Source of the DNA: Cherax quadricarinatus
Lineage: Eukaryota; Arthropoda; Malacostraca; Decapoda; Parastacidae
DNA length: 64,000 nucleotides
NCBI RefSeq assembly: GCF_038502225.1
Contig: NC_091298.1
Span: 37,976,410 to 38,040,409, forward strand
Reading direction: 5' to 3'
Shown here: positions 22,380 to 34,400 of the stretch, in pieces
Numbering within the stretch: the first letter of the stretch is position 1
How the letters are laid out: the number at the start of each line of letters is the position of its first letter
Position numbers and translations under genes: made by a program
Notes under the pieces: generated by a model
What the model was told of the DNA's origin: nothing
The model's input: the letters and a program-made list of their open reading frames with translations, nothing else
Database searches by the model: none

Positions 22380-24181
22380 AATGGTGTATTCTTCTCTAAG
22401 GGAAAGGGATGGAGAAGGAAGAAAGTTATATGGATGGAGTGGGGAAAGAGGGAGAGTAGGAGGGAGGAAAATATGTAGGGGGAATGGGAAGGAGTTTAGG
22501 TTGGTAAGGAGGAAGTTGGATAAATTTAGTGGATGGAGACAGGAAATGGGATGGAGTAAGTGAAGGAGGGTGGAAGGAAGAAGCTGGTAGGAGTGAGGAC
22601 TGATAAAGTGGTTAAAAATGAAGCGGGGAGAGAGGGAATGGGGAGGGAGGGACAGAGGGAGGTAAAAGATAGAAGAAGGTGAGTAGGGAGGCAGTAAGGA
22701 GAGAGGGAGCTGAGAGAGAGTGAAGTGATGAAGGGAGAGTGAGGAACAGGGGACTATGGGGAGGGAGGGCGTGAGAGTGGAAGAAGAGGGAAGTGAGTGG
22801 AATGGAGAGGGAGAGGGCAAGGACAAAGGGGATAGACTAGGAGTAGCGAAGAAGTAAGGGAGGGAGTGGGAACTAATGGAGGGGAGGGAAAAGAAGGGAG
22901 TAAAGGCGGAGGAAGGGGAGAGAGAGGGAGTGGGGACGGTCGGAGGGGGAAGAGAGGGAGTGGGGACGGAGGGAGGGGGAAGAAAGGGAATGGGGACGGT
23001 GGGAGGATTAAGAGAGGGAGTGAGGACTGAGGGAGGGGTAAGAGAGGGAGTGAGGACGGAGGGAGGGGGAAGAGAGGGAGTGAGGAAGGAGGGAGGGGAA
23101 AGAGATGGAGGGGGAAGAGAGGGAGTGGGGACGGAGGGAGGGGGAAGAGAGGGAGTGAGGATGGAGGGAGGGGGAAGAGAGGAAGTGAGGACGGACGGAG
23201 GGGAAAGAGAGGGAGCGAGAACAGAGGGAGGGGGAAAGAGAGGGAGTGAGGACGGAGGGAGGGGTGAGAGAGGGAGTAAGGACGGAGGGAGGGGGAAGAG
23301 AGGGAGTGAAGACGGAGGGATGGGAAAGAGAGGGAGTGTGGATGGAGGGAGGGGGAAAGAGAGAGAGTGGGGACGGAGGGAGGGGAAAGAGAGGGAGTGG
23401 GGACGGAGGGAGGGGGAAGAGAGGGACTGAGGATGGAGGGAGGGGGAAGAGAGGGGCTGAGGATGTAGCGAGGGGGAACAGAGGGCGTGGGGATGGAGGG
23501 AGGGGGAAAAGAGGGACTGAGGACGGAGGGAGGGGGAGAGAGGGGTTCAGGCATGAGGGAAGGGGAAGAGAGGGAGTGAGGACGAATGGAGGGGAAAGAG
23601 AGTGTGGACAGAGGGAGGAGGAAGAGAAAGACTGAGGATGGAGGGAGGGGGAAGAGAGGGGCTGAGGATGGAGGGAGGGGGAAGAGAGGGAGTGAGGATG
23701 GAGGGAGGAGGGAACAGACGGAGTGGGGACAGAGGGATGGGAAAGAAAGGGAGTGAGGACAGATGGAGGGGAAAGAGAGGGAGTGTGGACAGAGGGAGGA
23801 GGAAGAGAAGGACTGAGGACGGAGGGAGGGGGAAGAGAGGGAGTGAGGACGAAGGGAGGGGAAAGAGAGGAAGTGAGGAAAGAAGGAGGGGGAATTGAGG
23901 GAGGGGGAAGAGAGGGACTGAGGATGGAGGGAGGGAGGAGAGAGAGACAGAGGATGGAGGGAGGGGGAAGAGAGGGAGTGAGGATGGAGGGAGGGGAAAA
24001 AGAGGGAGTGAGGACAGAGGGTGGGGGAAGAGAGGGACTGAGGGCAGAGGGAGGGGGAAGAGAGGGAGTGAGAATGGAGGGAGGGGGAAGAGAGGGACTG
24101 AGGATGGAGGGACAGGGAAGAGAGGGAGTGAGGGAAGAGGGGGGAGAGAGGGAGTGAGGACGGAGGGAGGGGGAAAAGAGG
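22380..24181 (+). repeat. Purine (GA-rich) satellite, block 1
   Basis: From ~22.87 kb a 30-base unit (GAGGACGGAGGGAGGGGGAA plus GAGAGGGAGT) repeats with point variants. The first ~490 bases are irregular purine-rich sequence. The plus strand is almost only A and G. Because 30 is a multiple of 3, all frames on both strands stay open, giving false 10-residue-repeat proteins. Confidence 0.95.
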
Positions 24182-24506
24182 TGTAGACAGCCTGTACTGT
24201 CTGCACAGACAGCCCATGCTGTCTGCCAGCTTAGTTTATATTTTGCGGCACTAAGGTGCTCCCCTCTGTAGCCAGGCCTCTCAGTGGGCATGCCAGCCTG
24301 TCTGCCCTTGCCTCACTCTCACTCTGGCGACACCCTTCACTCAATCAAGAACTGTCCACTCCTCTCTCCCTCGTGGGCATGGCCCTCCCCATGGGCACAA
24401 CACACAAGCCTGTGTACCCACCACGACTTAACAATAATGTAAGAAGCCTCTGAAGAAGTATATCATTAACCACCAGCTTTCAGCTCCACCAAAGAAACTG
24501 GTTATA
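24182..24506 (+). repeat. 5' LTR of copy 1
   Basis: 325 bases. It contains a nested inverted motif near its start (CTGTCTG with CAGACAG at ~24197-24216). It differs from its own 3' LTR at many sites, for example CTAAGGTGCTCCCC versus CTAAGATGCTGCCC, and lacks four bases in the CTCCCGGGCCATGG segment. Confidence 0.85.
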
Positions 24507-25146
24507 AATGGTTGGAAGCGGTGGTCGCAGCAGTTGTGTTTGCCCGGAGAGAGGAAGAGGAATGAAGTCATCTTCACTTCATCATCCCATGCAAGATGCA
24601 TCCGTCTTTCAAAGAGTTATCCTGAAGTCGTGTCTGCACGTTTCAGCATCCAGACACAGGTACAAGCAGGATCTAGCCGAATCTAGCTACAGCGTCCCAC
24701 GCTGTTTCTCAAGTCACGTGTTCAGCGTCACTTGTATGTTGCTGTTGTTGTTCAGCTCAGCACAGCTGTTTCAGCAAGCCAGAGGTGAGTTTGTGGTGAT
24801 TTCTGCGTCCAGTGTGAGCTTCTCCACGTGTTTGTGGGTGGGGGAGGAGGAGGAGGAAGTGGCCGTTCCTCACCTTGCCCATGCACGCCCTACTCACGCT
24901 CACCAGCCTACCATACACCACTCACCACTGCCCACTCCCTCTGCTGTGTTTTCTGCTTTTTTCCATGTGAATTTATTGCCAGAGCTGTGTATCCGAGTGC
25001 CCGAGGCCACTCGATGCCACATAGATCACGATGCCACATGGATCCCGACGCCACGTTGGGTATGGGCGATGTCACGTAGATCTACAAGCCACGTGAGTTA
25101 CCAGATGTCCCAGGCCAAATGCTGTGGTCTGCTGCCTGCATCACAT

Positions 25147-25273
25147 TGACGTCACCGACGATGCTGCCCGACTTCACGACGTCACCGATGCTGCTGCCCG
25201 ACTTCATGACATCACGATGTTTGCCTGACGTCACCTCGAGATGTCTGCTGACGTCACAGTGCTGCTGACGTCA
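25147..25273 (+). promoter_or_regulatory. Cluster of TGACGTCA (CRE/ATF-type) palindromes, copy 1
   Basis: Four perfect TGACGTCA octamers at 25147, 25226, 25249 and 25266, with near matches (CGACGTCA ~25179, TGACATCA 25207 and others). This octamer is the classical cAMP-response/ATF-CREB binding site. Placement inside an LTR element interior suggests an enhancer or leader function, which is inference. The cluster may also reflect local tandem duplication of a GCTGCCCGACTTCA-containing unit. Confidence 0.5.
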
Positions 25274-26408
25274 CCTTGCGACATCACATGATGTCACATT
25301 GAGTGTTTCTAGTAATTATTTCAGTATTGTAGAGAAGATTTAGAGAAGATATATGTCGAGTGTTAATTAATTCCTCTCAGTCAGTGTTCTCGCATGTTAG
25401 TGTACCGCATGTACTGCAGGTGTGTATAGTTTCCATGTGTCCAGTGAGGTCTGAGCCAGACCTGAGTAGCACCACTGTGCTAAGTCACCTGTGTAACCAG
25501 TGCATTTGACAGTTGTTATCAGTCAGCTCTGAGCCCCGAGCCCTTGTACAGATAGCTCTTATGCTCGTTGCTCATAGATGTTCTGCAGAATTGTACCTGC
25601 TATGATTCCCATCGAGATTTGTTTCACTTCACCTCCAGACCTTCAGAGTGCAGTTATATGTAGAGAAACAAGTCTGGGGACACTTAGACTAACCTCTGCT
25701 ATAACTCCAACTGCCGAGAGAATGACACTCGTCAAGCCGCAGTTAGCCCTGTCGGCAGGCGCTGTGTCAGCCTCGTGTGACAAGCTTCAGTGAGCAGTCT
25801 GCACAAAGATGATGTCACTTTGACTGCCAACTCGCTCACTGCAGTCTGGTGTATGATGTTATGGCTCCCAGATGTTTCGCCAAGTCGTCTCTGCCACGAC
25901 TAGCTCCATGACTCGCTCCACACTCGCCGGCAGTGACAGCCCAGCGACAGTACCAGTCGTGAAGTGTCCTCCTGAGTCGCTTGCCAGAAGTCCTGCCCAT
26001 TTGCCGAGTTTTGTCGACACCTCACTCGAGGGCACCAGCATGTCATGTCCCAGGTTGAGTGAAAATCTGCAGCAACTCCTACGATGACTCCTTCACCGTT
26101 CCAGAGGAGACCATACCCTTTTACGTCAGAGCTCAGCCACAGCGATGTCTCCTGTGCTGCAGTATCTGTCCAGACGCAGGAAGGCGTGCAGTGATGCCCT
26201 TCGACACTCACTGCCTATGACCACGATGTTTAGCACACCCCATATTTTTTTTTCTTCCCTCCCTGTAGGAAGATTTTTTTTCCATGTCCGTATGTATATA
26301 TATGTTTTTATTTTGTGTTCTGTGCCCTGTTCCTACGAGAGAGAGACCGAGATTTTTTACCACCAGTATTGTAGCGTCAGGACGACGCGTGGTAGGTGGC
26401 CGAGCATA

Positions 26409-26736
26409 TGTAGACAGCCTGTACTGTCTGCACAGACAGCCCATGCTATCTGCCAGCTTAGTTCATATTTCGCGGCACTAAGATGCTGCCCTCTGTAGCC
26501 AGGCCTCTCGGTGGGCACGCCAGCCTGCCTGCCCTTCCCTCACTCTCACTCTGGCGACACCCTTCACTCAGTCAAGAACTGTCCACTCCTCTCTCCCTCT
26601 TGGGCATGGCCCTCCCGGGCCATGGGCACAACACACAAGCCTGTGTACCCACCACGACTTAACAATAATGTAAGAAGCCTCCGAAGAAGTATATCATTAA
26701 CCACCCATTATCAGAACACCAAAAATAGTGGTTATA
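26409..26736 (+). repeat. 3' LTR of copy 1
   Basis: 328 bases, same ends as the 5' LTR. It is preceded by GTGGTAGGTGGCCGAGCATA rather than a clear polypurine tract. Confidence 0.85.
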
Positions 26737-28878
26737 GAGGCAATGAGGATGGAGGGAAGGGGGAGAGAGGGGGTGGGGATGGAGGGAGGGGTAAGAGAGG
26801 GGGTGGGGACGGAGGGAGGGGGAAGAGAGGGACTGAGGACGGAGGGAGGGGGGAGAGAGGGAGTGAGGACGGAGGGAGGGGGGAGAGAGGGAGTGAGGAC
26901 GGAGGGTGGGGGGATAGAGGGAGTGAGGACGGAGGGAGGAGGGAGAGAGTGAGGACGGAGGGTGGGGAAAGAGAGGGAGTGAGGACGGAGGGAGGGGGAA
27001 GAGAGGGAGTGGGGAGGGAGGGGAAAGAAAGGGAATGAGGACGAATGGAGGGGAAAGAGAGGGAGTATGGACACAGGGAGGAGGAAGAGAAGGACTGAGG
27101 ACGGAGGGAGAGGGAAGAGAGGGGCCGAGGACGGAGGGAGGGGGAAGAGAGGGAGTGAGGACGGAGGGAGGGGGGAAGAGAGGGAGTGAGGACGGAGGGA
27201 GGGGAAAGAGAGGGACTGAGGGCGGAGGGAGGGGGAAGAGAGTGAGGACGGAGGGAGGGAAAAGAGAGGAAGTGAGGACGGACGGAGGGGGAAGAGAGGG
27301 AGTGGGGATGGAGGGAGGTGGAAGAGAGGGACTGAGGACGGAGGGAAGGGGGAGAGAGAGACTGAGGACGGAGGGACGGGGAGGAGAGGGAGTGAGGACG
27401 AAGGGAGGGGGAAGAGAGGGAGTGAGGACGGAGGGAGAGGGAAGAAAGGGACTGAGGATGGAGGGAGGGGGAAGAGAGGGAGTGAGGACGATGGGAGGGG
27501 GAACAGAGGGAGTGAGGACGAAGGGAGAGAGAAGAGAGGGAGTAAGGACGAAGGGAGAGGTAAGAGAGGGAGTGAGGACGGAGGGGGAGGAGAAAGAGTG
27601 AGGACGGTGGGAGGGGGAATAGAGGGAGTGAGGACTGAGGGAGGGGGAAAAGAGGGAGTGAGGACGGAGGGAGGGGGAAGAAAGGGAATGGGGACGGTGG
27701 GAGGATTAAGAGAGGGAGTGAGGACTGAGGGAGAGGTAAGAGAGGGAGTGAGGACGGAGGGAGGGGGAAAAGAGGAAGTGAGGACGGAGGGAGGGGAAAG
27801 AGATGGAGGGGGGAGAGAGGGAGTGGGGACGGAGGGAGGGGGAAGAGATGGAGTGAGGACGGAGGGAGGGGGAAAAGAGGAAGTGAGGACGGACGGAGGG
27901 GAAAGAGAGGGAGCGAGAACAGAGGGAGGGGGAAAGAGAGGGAGTGAGGACGGAGGGAGGGGTGAGAGAGGGAGTGAGGACGGAGGGAGGGGGAAGAGAG
28001 GGAGTGAAGACGGAGGGATGGGAAAGAGAGGGAGTGTGGATGGAGGGAGGGGGAAGAGAGAGAGTGGGGACGGAGGGAGGGGAAAGAGAGGGAGTGTGGA
28101 GGGAGGGAGGGGTAAGAGAGGGAGTGTGGATGGAGGGAGGGGGAAGAGAGGGGCTGAGGACGTAGAGAGGGGGAACAGAGGGAGTGGGGATGGAGGGAGG
28201 GGGAAAAGAGGGACTGAGGACGGAGGGAGGGGGAGAGAGGGGTTCAGGCATGAGGGAGGGGGAAGAGAGGGAGTGAGGACGAATGGAGGGGAAAGAGAGT
28301 GTGGACAGAGGGAGGAGGAAGAGAAAGACTGAGGATGGAGGGAGGGGGAAGAGAGGGGCTGAGGATGGAGGGAGGGGGAAGAGAGGGAGTGAGGATGGAG
28401 GGAGGAGGGAACAGACGGAGTGGGGACAGAGGGATGGGAAAGAAAGGGAGTGAGGACAGATGGAGGGGAAAGAGAGGGAGTGTGGACAGAGGGAGGAGGA
28501 AGAGAAGGACTGAGGACGGAGGGAGGGGGAAGAGAGGGAGTGAGGACGAAGGGAGGGGAAAGAGAGGAAGTGAGGACAGAAGGAGGGGGAATTGAGGGAG
28601 GGGGAAGAGAGGGACTGAGGATGGAGGGAGGGAGGAGAGAGAGACAGAGGATGGAGGGAGGGGGAAGAGAGGGAGTGAGGATGGAGGGAGGGGAAAAAGA
28701 GGGAGTGATGACAGAGGGTGGGGGAAGAGAGGGACTGAGGGCAGAGGGAGGGGGAAGAGAGGGAGTGTGAATGGAGGGAGGGGGAAGAGAGGGACTGAGG
28801 ATGGAGGGACAGGGAAGAGAGGGAGTGAGGGAAGAGGGGGGAGAGAGGGAGTGAGGACGGAGGGAGGGGGAAAAGAGG
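26737..28878 (+). repeat. Purine satellite, block 2
   Basis: 30-base GA units. The right part (~27.67-28.88 kb) matches block 1 (~22.97-24.18 kb) unit by unit, including the rare variant GGGAGGATTAAGAGAGGG. The left part matches the start of block 3 from 31438. This places it at the junction of a 4.7-kb tandem duplication. Confidence 0.95.
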
Positions 28879-31437
28879 TGTAGACAGCCTGTACTGTCTG
28901 TACAGACAGCCCATGCTGTCTGCCAGCTTAGTTCATATTTTGCGGCACTAAGATGCTCCCCTCTGTAGCCAGGCCTCTCAGTGGGCATGCCAGCCTGTCT
29001 GCCCTTGCCTAACTCTCACTCTGGCGACACCCTTCACTCAATCAAGAACTGTCCACTCCTCTCTCCCTCGTGGGCATGGCCCTCCCGGGCCATGGGCACA
29101 ACACACAAGCCTGTGTACCCACCACGACTTAACAATAATGTAAGAAGCCTCTGAAGAAGTATATCATTAACCACCAGCTTTCAGCTCCACCAAAGAAACT
29201 GGTTATAAATGGTTGGAAGCGGTGGTCGCAGCAGTTGTGTTTGCCCGGAGAGAGGAAGAGGAATGAAGTCATCTTCACTTCATCATCCCATGCAAGATGC
29301 ATCCGTCTTTCAAAGAGTTATCCTGAAGTCGTGTCTGCACGTTTCAGCATCCAGACACAGGTACAAGCAGGATCTAGCCGAATCTAGCTACAGCGTCCCA
29401 CGCTGTTTCTCAAGTCACGTGTTCAGCGTCACTTGTATGTTGCTGTTGTTGTTCAGCTCAGCACAGCTGTTTCAGCAAGCCAGAGGTGAGTTTGTGGTGA
29501 TTTCTGCGTCCAGTGTGAGCTTCTCCACGTGTTTGTGGGTGGGGGAGGAGGAGGAGGAAGTGGCCGTTCCTCACCTTGCCCATGCTCGCCCTACTCACGC
29601 TCACCAGCCTACCATACACCACTCACCACTGCCCACTCCCTCTGCTGTGTTTTCTGCTTTTTTCCATGTGAATTTATTGCCAGAGCTGTGTATCCGAGTG
29701 CCCGAGGCCACTCGATGCCACATAGATCACGATGCCACATGGATCCCGACGCCACGTTGGGTATGGGCGATGTCATGTAGATCTACAAGCCACGTGAGTT
29801 ACCAGATGTCCCAGGCCAAATGCTGTGGTCTGCTGCCTGCATCACATTGACGTCACCGACGATGCTGCCCGACTTCACGACGTCACCGATGCTGCTGCCC
29901 GACTTCATGACATCACTATGTTTGCCTGACGTCACCTCGAGATGTCTGCTGACGTCACAGTGCTGCTGACGTCACCTTGCGACATCACATGATGTCACAT
30001 CGAGTGTTTCTAGTAATTATTTCAGTATTGTAGAGAAGATTTAGAGAAGATATATGTCGGGTGTTAATTAATTCCTCTCAGTCAGTGTTCTCGCATGTTA
30101 GTGTACCGCATGTACTGCAGGTGTGTGAAGTTTCCGTGTGTCCAGTGAGGTCTGAGCCAGACCTGAGTAGCACCACTGTGCTAAGTCACCTGTGTAACCA
30201 GTGCATTTGACAGTTGTTATCAGTCAGCTCTGAGCCCCGAGCCCTTGTACAGATAGCTCTTATGCTCGTTGCTCATAGATGTTCTGCAGAATTGTACCTG
30301 CTACGATTCCCATCGAGATTTGTTTCACTTCACCTCCAGACCTTCAGAGTGCAGTTATATGTAGAGAAACAAGTCTGGGGACACTTAGACTAACCTCTGC
30401 TATAACTCCAACTGCCGAGAGAATGACACTCGTCAAGCCGCAGTTAGCCCTGTCGGCAGGCGCTGTGTCAGCCTCGTGTGACAAGCTTCAGTGAGCAGTC
30501 TGCACAAAGATGATGTCACTTTGACTGCCAACTCGCTCACTGCAGTCTGGTGTATGATGTTATGGCTCCCAGATGTTTCGCCAAGTCGTCTCTGCCACGA
30601 CTAGCTCCATGACTCGCTCCACACTCGCCGGCAGTGACAGCCCAGCGACAGTACCAGTCGTGAAGTGTCCTCCTGAGTCACTTGCCAGAAGTCCTGCCCA
30701 TTTGCCGAGTTTTGTCGACACCTCACTCGAGGGCACCAGCATGTCATGTCCCAGGTTGAGTGAAAATCTGCAGCAACTCCTACGATGACTCCTTCACCGT
30801 TCCAGAGGAGACCATACCCTTTTACGTCAGAGCTCAGCCACAGCGATGTCTCCTGTGCTGCAGTATCTGTCCAGACGCAGGAAGGCGTGCAGTGATGCCC
30901 TTCGACACTCACTGCCTATGACCACGATGTTTAGCACACCCCATATTTTTTTTTCTTCCCTCCCTGTAGGAAGTTTTTTTTTCCATGTCCGTATGTATAT
31001 ATATGTTTTTATTTTGTGTTCTGTGCCCTGTTCCTACGAGAGAGAGACCGAGATTTTTTACCACCAGTATTGTAGCGTCAGGACGACGCGTGGTAGGTGG
31101 CCGAGCATATGTAGACAGCCTGTACTGTCTGCACAGACAGCCCATGCTATCTGCCAGCTTAGTTCATATTTCGCGGCACTAAGATGCTGCCCTCTGTAGC
31201 CAGGCCTCTCGGTGGGCACGCCAGCCTGCCTGCACTTCCCTCACTCTCACTCTGGCGACACCCTTCACTCAGTCAAGAACTGTCCACTCCTCTCTCCCTC
31301 TTGGGCATGGCCCTCCCGGGCCATGGGCACAACACACAAGCCTGTGTACCCACCACGACTTAACAATAATGTAAGAAGCCTCCGAAGAAGTATATCATTA
31401 ACCACCCATTATCAGAACACCAAACAAACTGGTTATA
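28879..31437 (+). mobile_element. Noncoding LTR retrotransposon, copy 2
   Basis: Near-identical to copy 1 at an offset of 4697-4701 bases, with LTRs at 28879-29207 and 31110-31437 and the same GAGG flanks (28875-28878; 31438-31441). Differences from copy 1 are rare (for example CCATGCTCG versus CCATGCACG near 29585, GATGTCATG versus GATGTCACG at 29770). The shared insertion site shows it arose by duplication of the host segment, not by a second insertion. Confidence 0.85.
29848..29974 (+). promoter_or_regulatory. CRE/ATF-type palindrome cluster, copy 2
   Basis: The same four perfect TGACGTCA octamers are retained at 29848, 29927, 29950 and 29967. Retention may simply reflect the recency of the duplication. 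Confidence 0.5.
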
Positions 31438-34400
31438 GAGGCAATGAGGATGGAGGGAAGGGGGAGAGAGGGGGTGGGGATGGAGGGAGGGGTAAGAGAG
31501 GTCGTGGGGACGGAGGGAGGGGGAAGAGAGGGACTGAGGACGGAGGGAGGGGGGGAGAGAGGGAGTGAGGACGGAGGGAGGGGGGAGAGAGGGAGTGAGG
31601 ACGGAGGGTGGGGGGATAGAGGGAGTGAGGACGGAGGGAGGAGGGAGAGAGTGAGGCCGGCGGGTGGGGAAAGAGAGGGAGTGAGGACGGAGGGAGGGGG
31701 AAGAGAGGGAGTGGGGAGGGAGGGGAAAGAAAGGGAATGAGGACGAATGGAGGGGAAAGAGAGGGAGTGTGGACACAGGGAGGAGGAACAGAAGGACTGA
31801 GGATGGAGGGAGGGGGAAGAGAGGGGCTGAGGACGGAGGGAGGGGGAAGAGAGGGAGTGAGGATGGAGGGAGGGGGGAAGAGAGGGAGTGAGGACAGAGG
31901 GAGGGGAAAGAGAGGGACTGAGGGCGGAGGGAGGGGGAAGAGTGTGAGGACGGAGGGAGGGAAAAGAGAGGAAGTGAGGACGGAGGGAGGGGGAAGAGAG
32001 GGAGTGGGGATGGAGGGAGGTGGAAGAGAGGGACTGAGGACGGAGGGAGGGAAAAGAGAGGAAGTGAGGACGGAGGGAGGGGGAAGAGAGGGAGTGGGGA
32101 TGGAGGGAGGTGGAAGAGAGGGTCTGAGGAGGGAGGGATGGGGAAGAGAGAGACTGAGGACGGAGGGACGGGGAGGAGAGGGAGTGAGGACGAAGGGAGG
32201 GGGAAGAGAGGGAGTGAGGACGGAGGGAGAGGGAAGAAAGGGACTGAGGATGGAGGGAGGGGGAAGAGAGGGAGTGAGGACGATGGGAGGGGAAAGAGAG
32301 GGAGTGAGGACGAAGGGAGAGAGAAGAGAGGGAGTAAGGACGAAGGGAGAGGTAAGAGAGGGAGTGAGGACGGAGGGGGAGGAGAAAGAGTGAGGACGGT
32401 GGGAGGGGAAATAGAGGGAGTGAGGACTGAGGGAGGGGGAAAAGAGGGAGTGAGGACGGAGGGAGGGGGAAGAGAGGGAGTGAGGACGAAGGGAGGGGAG
32501 AGAGAGGGAGTGAGGACGGAGGGAGGAAGAAGAGAGGGAGTGAGGACGGAGGGAGGGGGAAGAGAGGGGCTGAGGACGGAGGGAGGGGGAAGAGAGGGAG
32601 TGAGGACGAAGGGAGGGGAGAGAGAGGGAGTGAGGACGGAGGGAGGGAAAATAGAGGGAGTGAGGACGATGGGATGGGTGAGATAGGGAGTGAGGACGGA
32701 GGGAGGGGGAAGAAAGGGAGTGCGGACGTAGGGAGGGGTGAAAGAGGGAGCGAGGACGGAGGGAGGGGGAAGAGAGGGAGTGAGGAGGAAGGGAGGGGTG
32801 AGAGAGGAAGTGAGGACGGAGGGAGGGGGGAGAGAGGGAGTGAGGACGGAGGGAGGGGTGAGAGAGGGAGTGACGGGGGGATGGGAAAGAGAGGGAGTGA
32901 GGACGGAGGGAGGGGGAAGAGAGGGAGTGAGGACGGAGGGAGGGGTGAGAGAGGGAGTGACGGGAGGATGGGAAAGAGAGGGAGTGAGGACGGAGGGAGG
33001 GGAAAGAGAGGGAGTGAGCATGGAGGGAGGGGAAAGAGAGGGAGTGAGCGTGGAGGGAGGGGAAAGAGAGGGAGTGAGCATGGAGGGAGGGGAAAGAGAG
33101 GGAGTGAGCATGGAGGGAGGGGAAAGAGAGGGAGTAAGCATGGAGGGAGGGGAAAGAGAGGGAGTGAGCGTGGAGGGAGGGGAAAGAGAGGGAGTGAGGA
33201 TGGAGGGAGGGGAAAGAGAGGGAGTGAGGATGGAGGGAGGGGAAAGAGAGGGAGTGAGGATGAAGGGAGGGGAAAGAGAGGGAGTGAGGACGGAGGGAGG
33301 GGTGAGAGAGGGAGTGACGAGGGGATGGGAAAGAGATGGAGTGAGGACGGAGGGAGGGGAAAGAGAGGGAGTGAGCATGGAGGGAAGGGAAAGAGAGGGA
33401 GTGAGCGTGGAGGGAGGGGAAAGAGAGGGAGTGAGCATGGAGGGAGGGGAAAGAGAGGGAGTGAGCATGGAGGGAGGGGAAAGAGAGGGAGTGAGCATGG
33501 AGGGAGGGGAAAGAGAGGGAGTGAGCATGGAGGGAGGGGAAAGAGAGGGAGTGAGCGTGGAGGGAGGGGAAAGAGAGGGAGTGAGCATGGAGGGAGGGGA
33601 AAGAGAGGGAGTGAGCATGGAGGGAGGGAAAAGAGAGGGAGGGCGGATGGCGGGAGGGGAAAGAGAGGGAGTGAGCGTGGAGGGAGGGGAAAGAGAGGGA
33701 GTGAGGATGGAGGGAGGGGAAAGAGAGGGAGTGAGGATGGAGGGAGGGGAAAGAGAGGGAGTGAGGATGGAGGGAGGGGGAAGAGAGGGAGTGAGGACGG
33801 AGGGAGGGGTGAGAGAGGGAGTGACGGGGGGATGGGAAAGAGAGGGAGTGAGGACGGAGGGAGGGGAAAGAGAGGGAGTGAGCATGGAGGGAGGGGAAAG
33901 AGAGGGAGTGAGCGTGGAGGGAGGGGAAAGAGAGGGAGTGTGCATGGAGGGAGGGGACAGAGAGGGAGTGAGCATGGAGGGAGGGGAAAGAGAGGGAGTG
34001 AGCATGGAGGGAGGGGAAAGAGAGGGAGTGAGCATGGAGGGAGGGGAAAGAGAGGGAGTGAGCATGGAGGGAGGGGAAAGAGAGGGAGTGAGCGTGGAGG
34101 GAGGGGAAAGAGAGGGAGTGAGCATGGAGGGAGGGGAAAGAGAGGGAGTGAGCATGGAGGGAGGGGAAAGAGAGGGAGTGAGCATGGAGGGAGGGGAAAG
34201 AGAGGGAGTGTGGACACAGGGAGGAGGAAGAGAAGGACTGAGGATGAAGGGAGGGGGAAGTAAGGGGCTGAGGACGGAGGGAGAGGGAAGACAGGGAGTG
34301 AGGACGGAGGGAGGGGGGTAAGAGAGGGAGTGAGGACAGAGGGAGGGGAAAGAGAGGGACTGAGGGCGGAGGGAGGGGGAAGAGAGTGAGGACGGAGGGA

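Larger units (their letters stand above)
24182..26736 (+). mobile_element. Noncoding LTR retrotransposon, copy 1
   Basis: Direct terminal repeats at 24182-24506 and 26409-26736 (start TGTAGACAGCC, end GGTTATA) enclose ~1.9 kb. The flanks show GAGG at 24178-24181 and 26737-26740, a probable target duplication. Two bases after the 5' LTR a primer-binding-site candidate starts TGGTTGGAAGCGG. I recognise no gag, protease, RT or integrase in the interior. A 213-codon frame at 24508-25149 is open but unrecognised. This fits a LARD/TRIM-like non-autonomous element that would depend on proteins from a relative. Confidence 0.8.

Noticed and set aside
25578..26211. Several 60-117-codon ORFs inside the LTR element, conserved between both copies
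   Set aside because: Conservation is explained by the recent block duplication; overlapping frames on both strands are equally kept and none has a known motif.
24182..31437. Two independent insertions of the LTR element
   Set aside because: Same flanking satellite variants and same target duplication at both show a single insertion followed by duplication.
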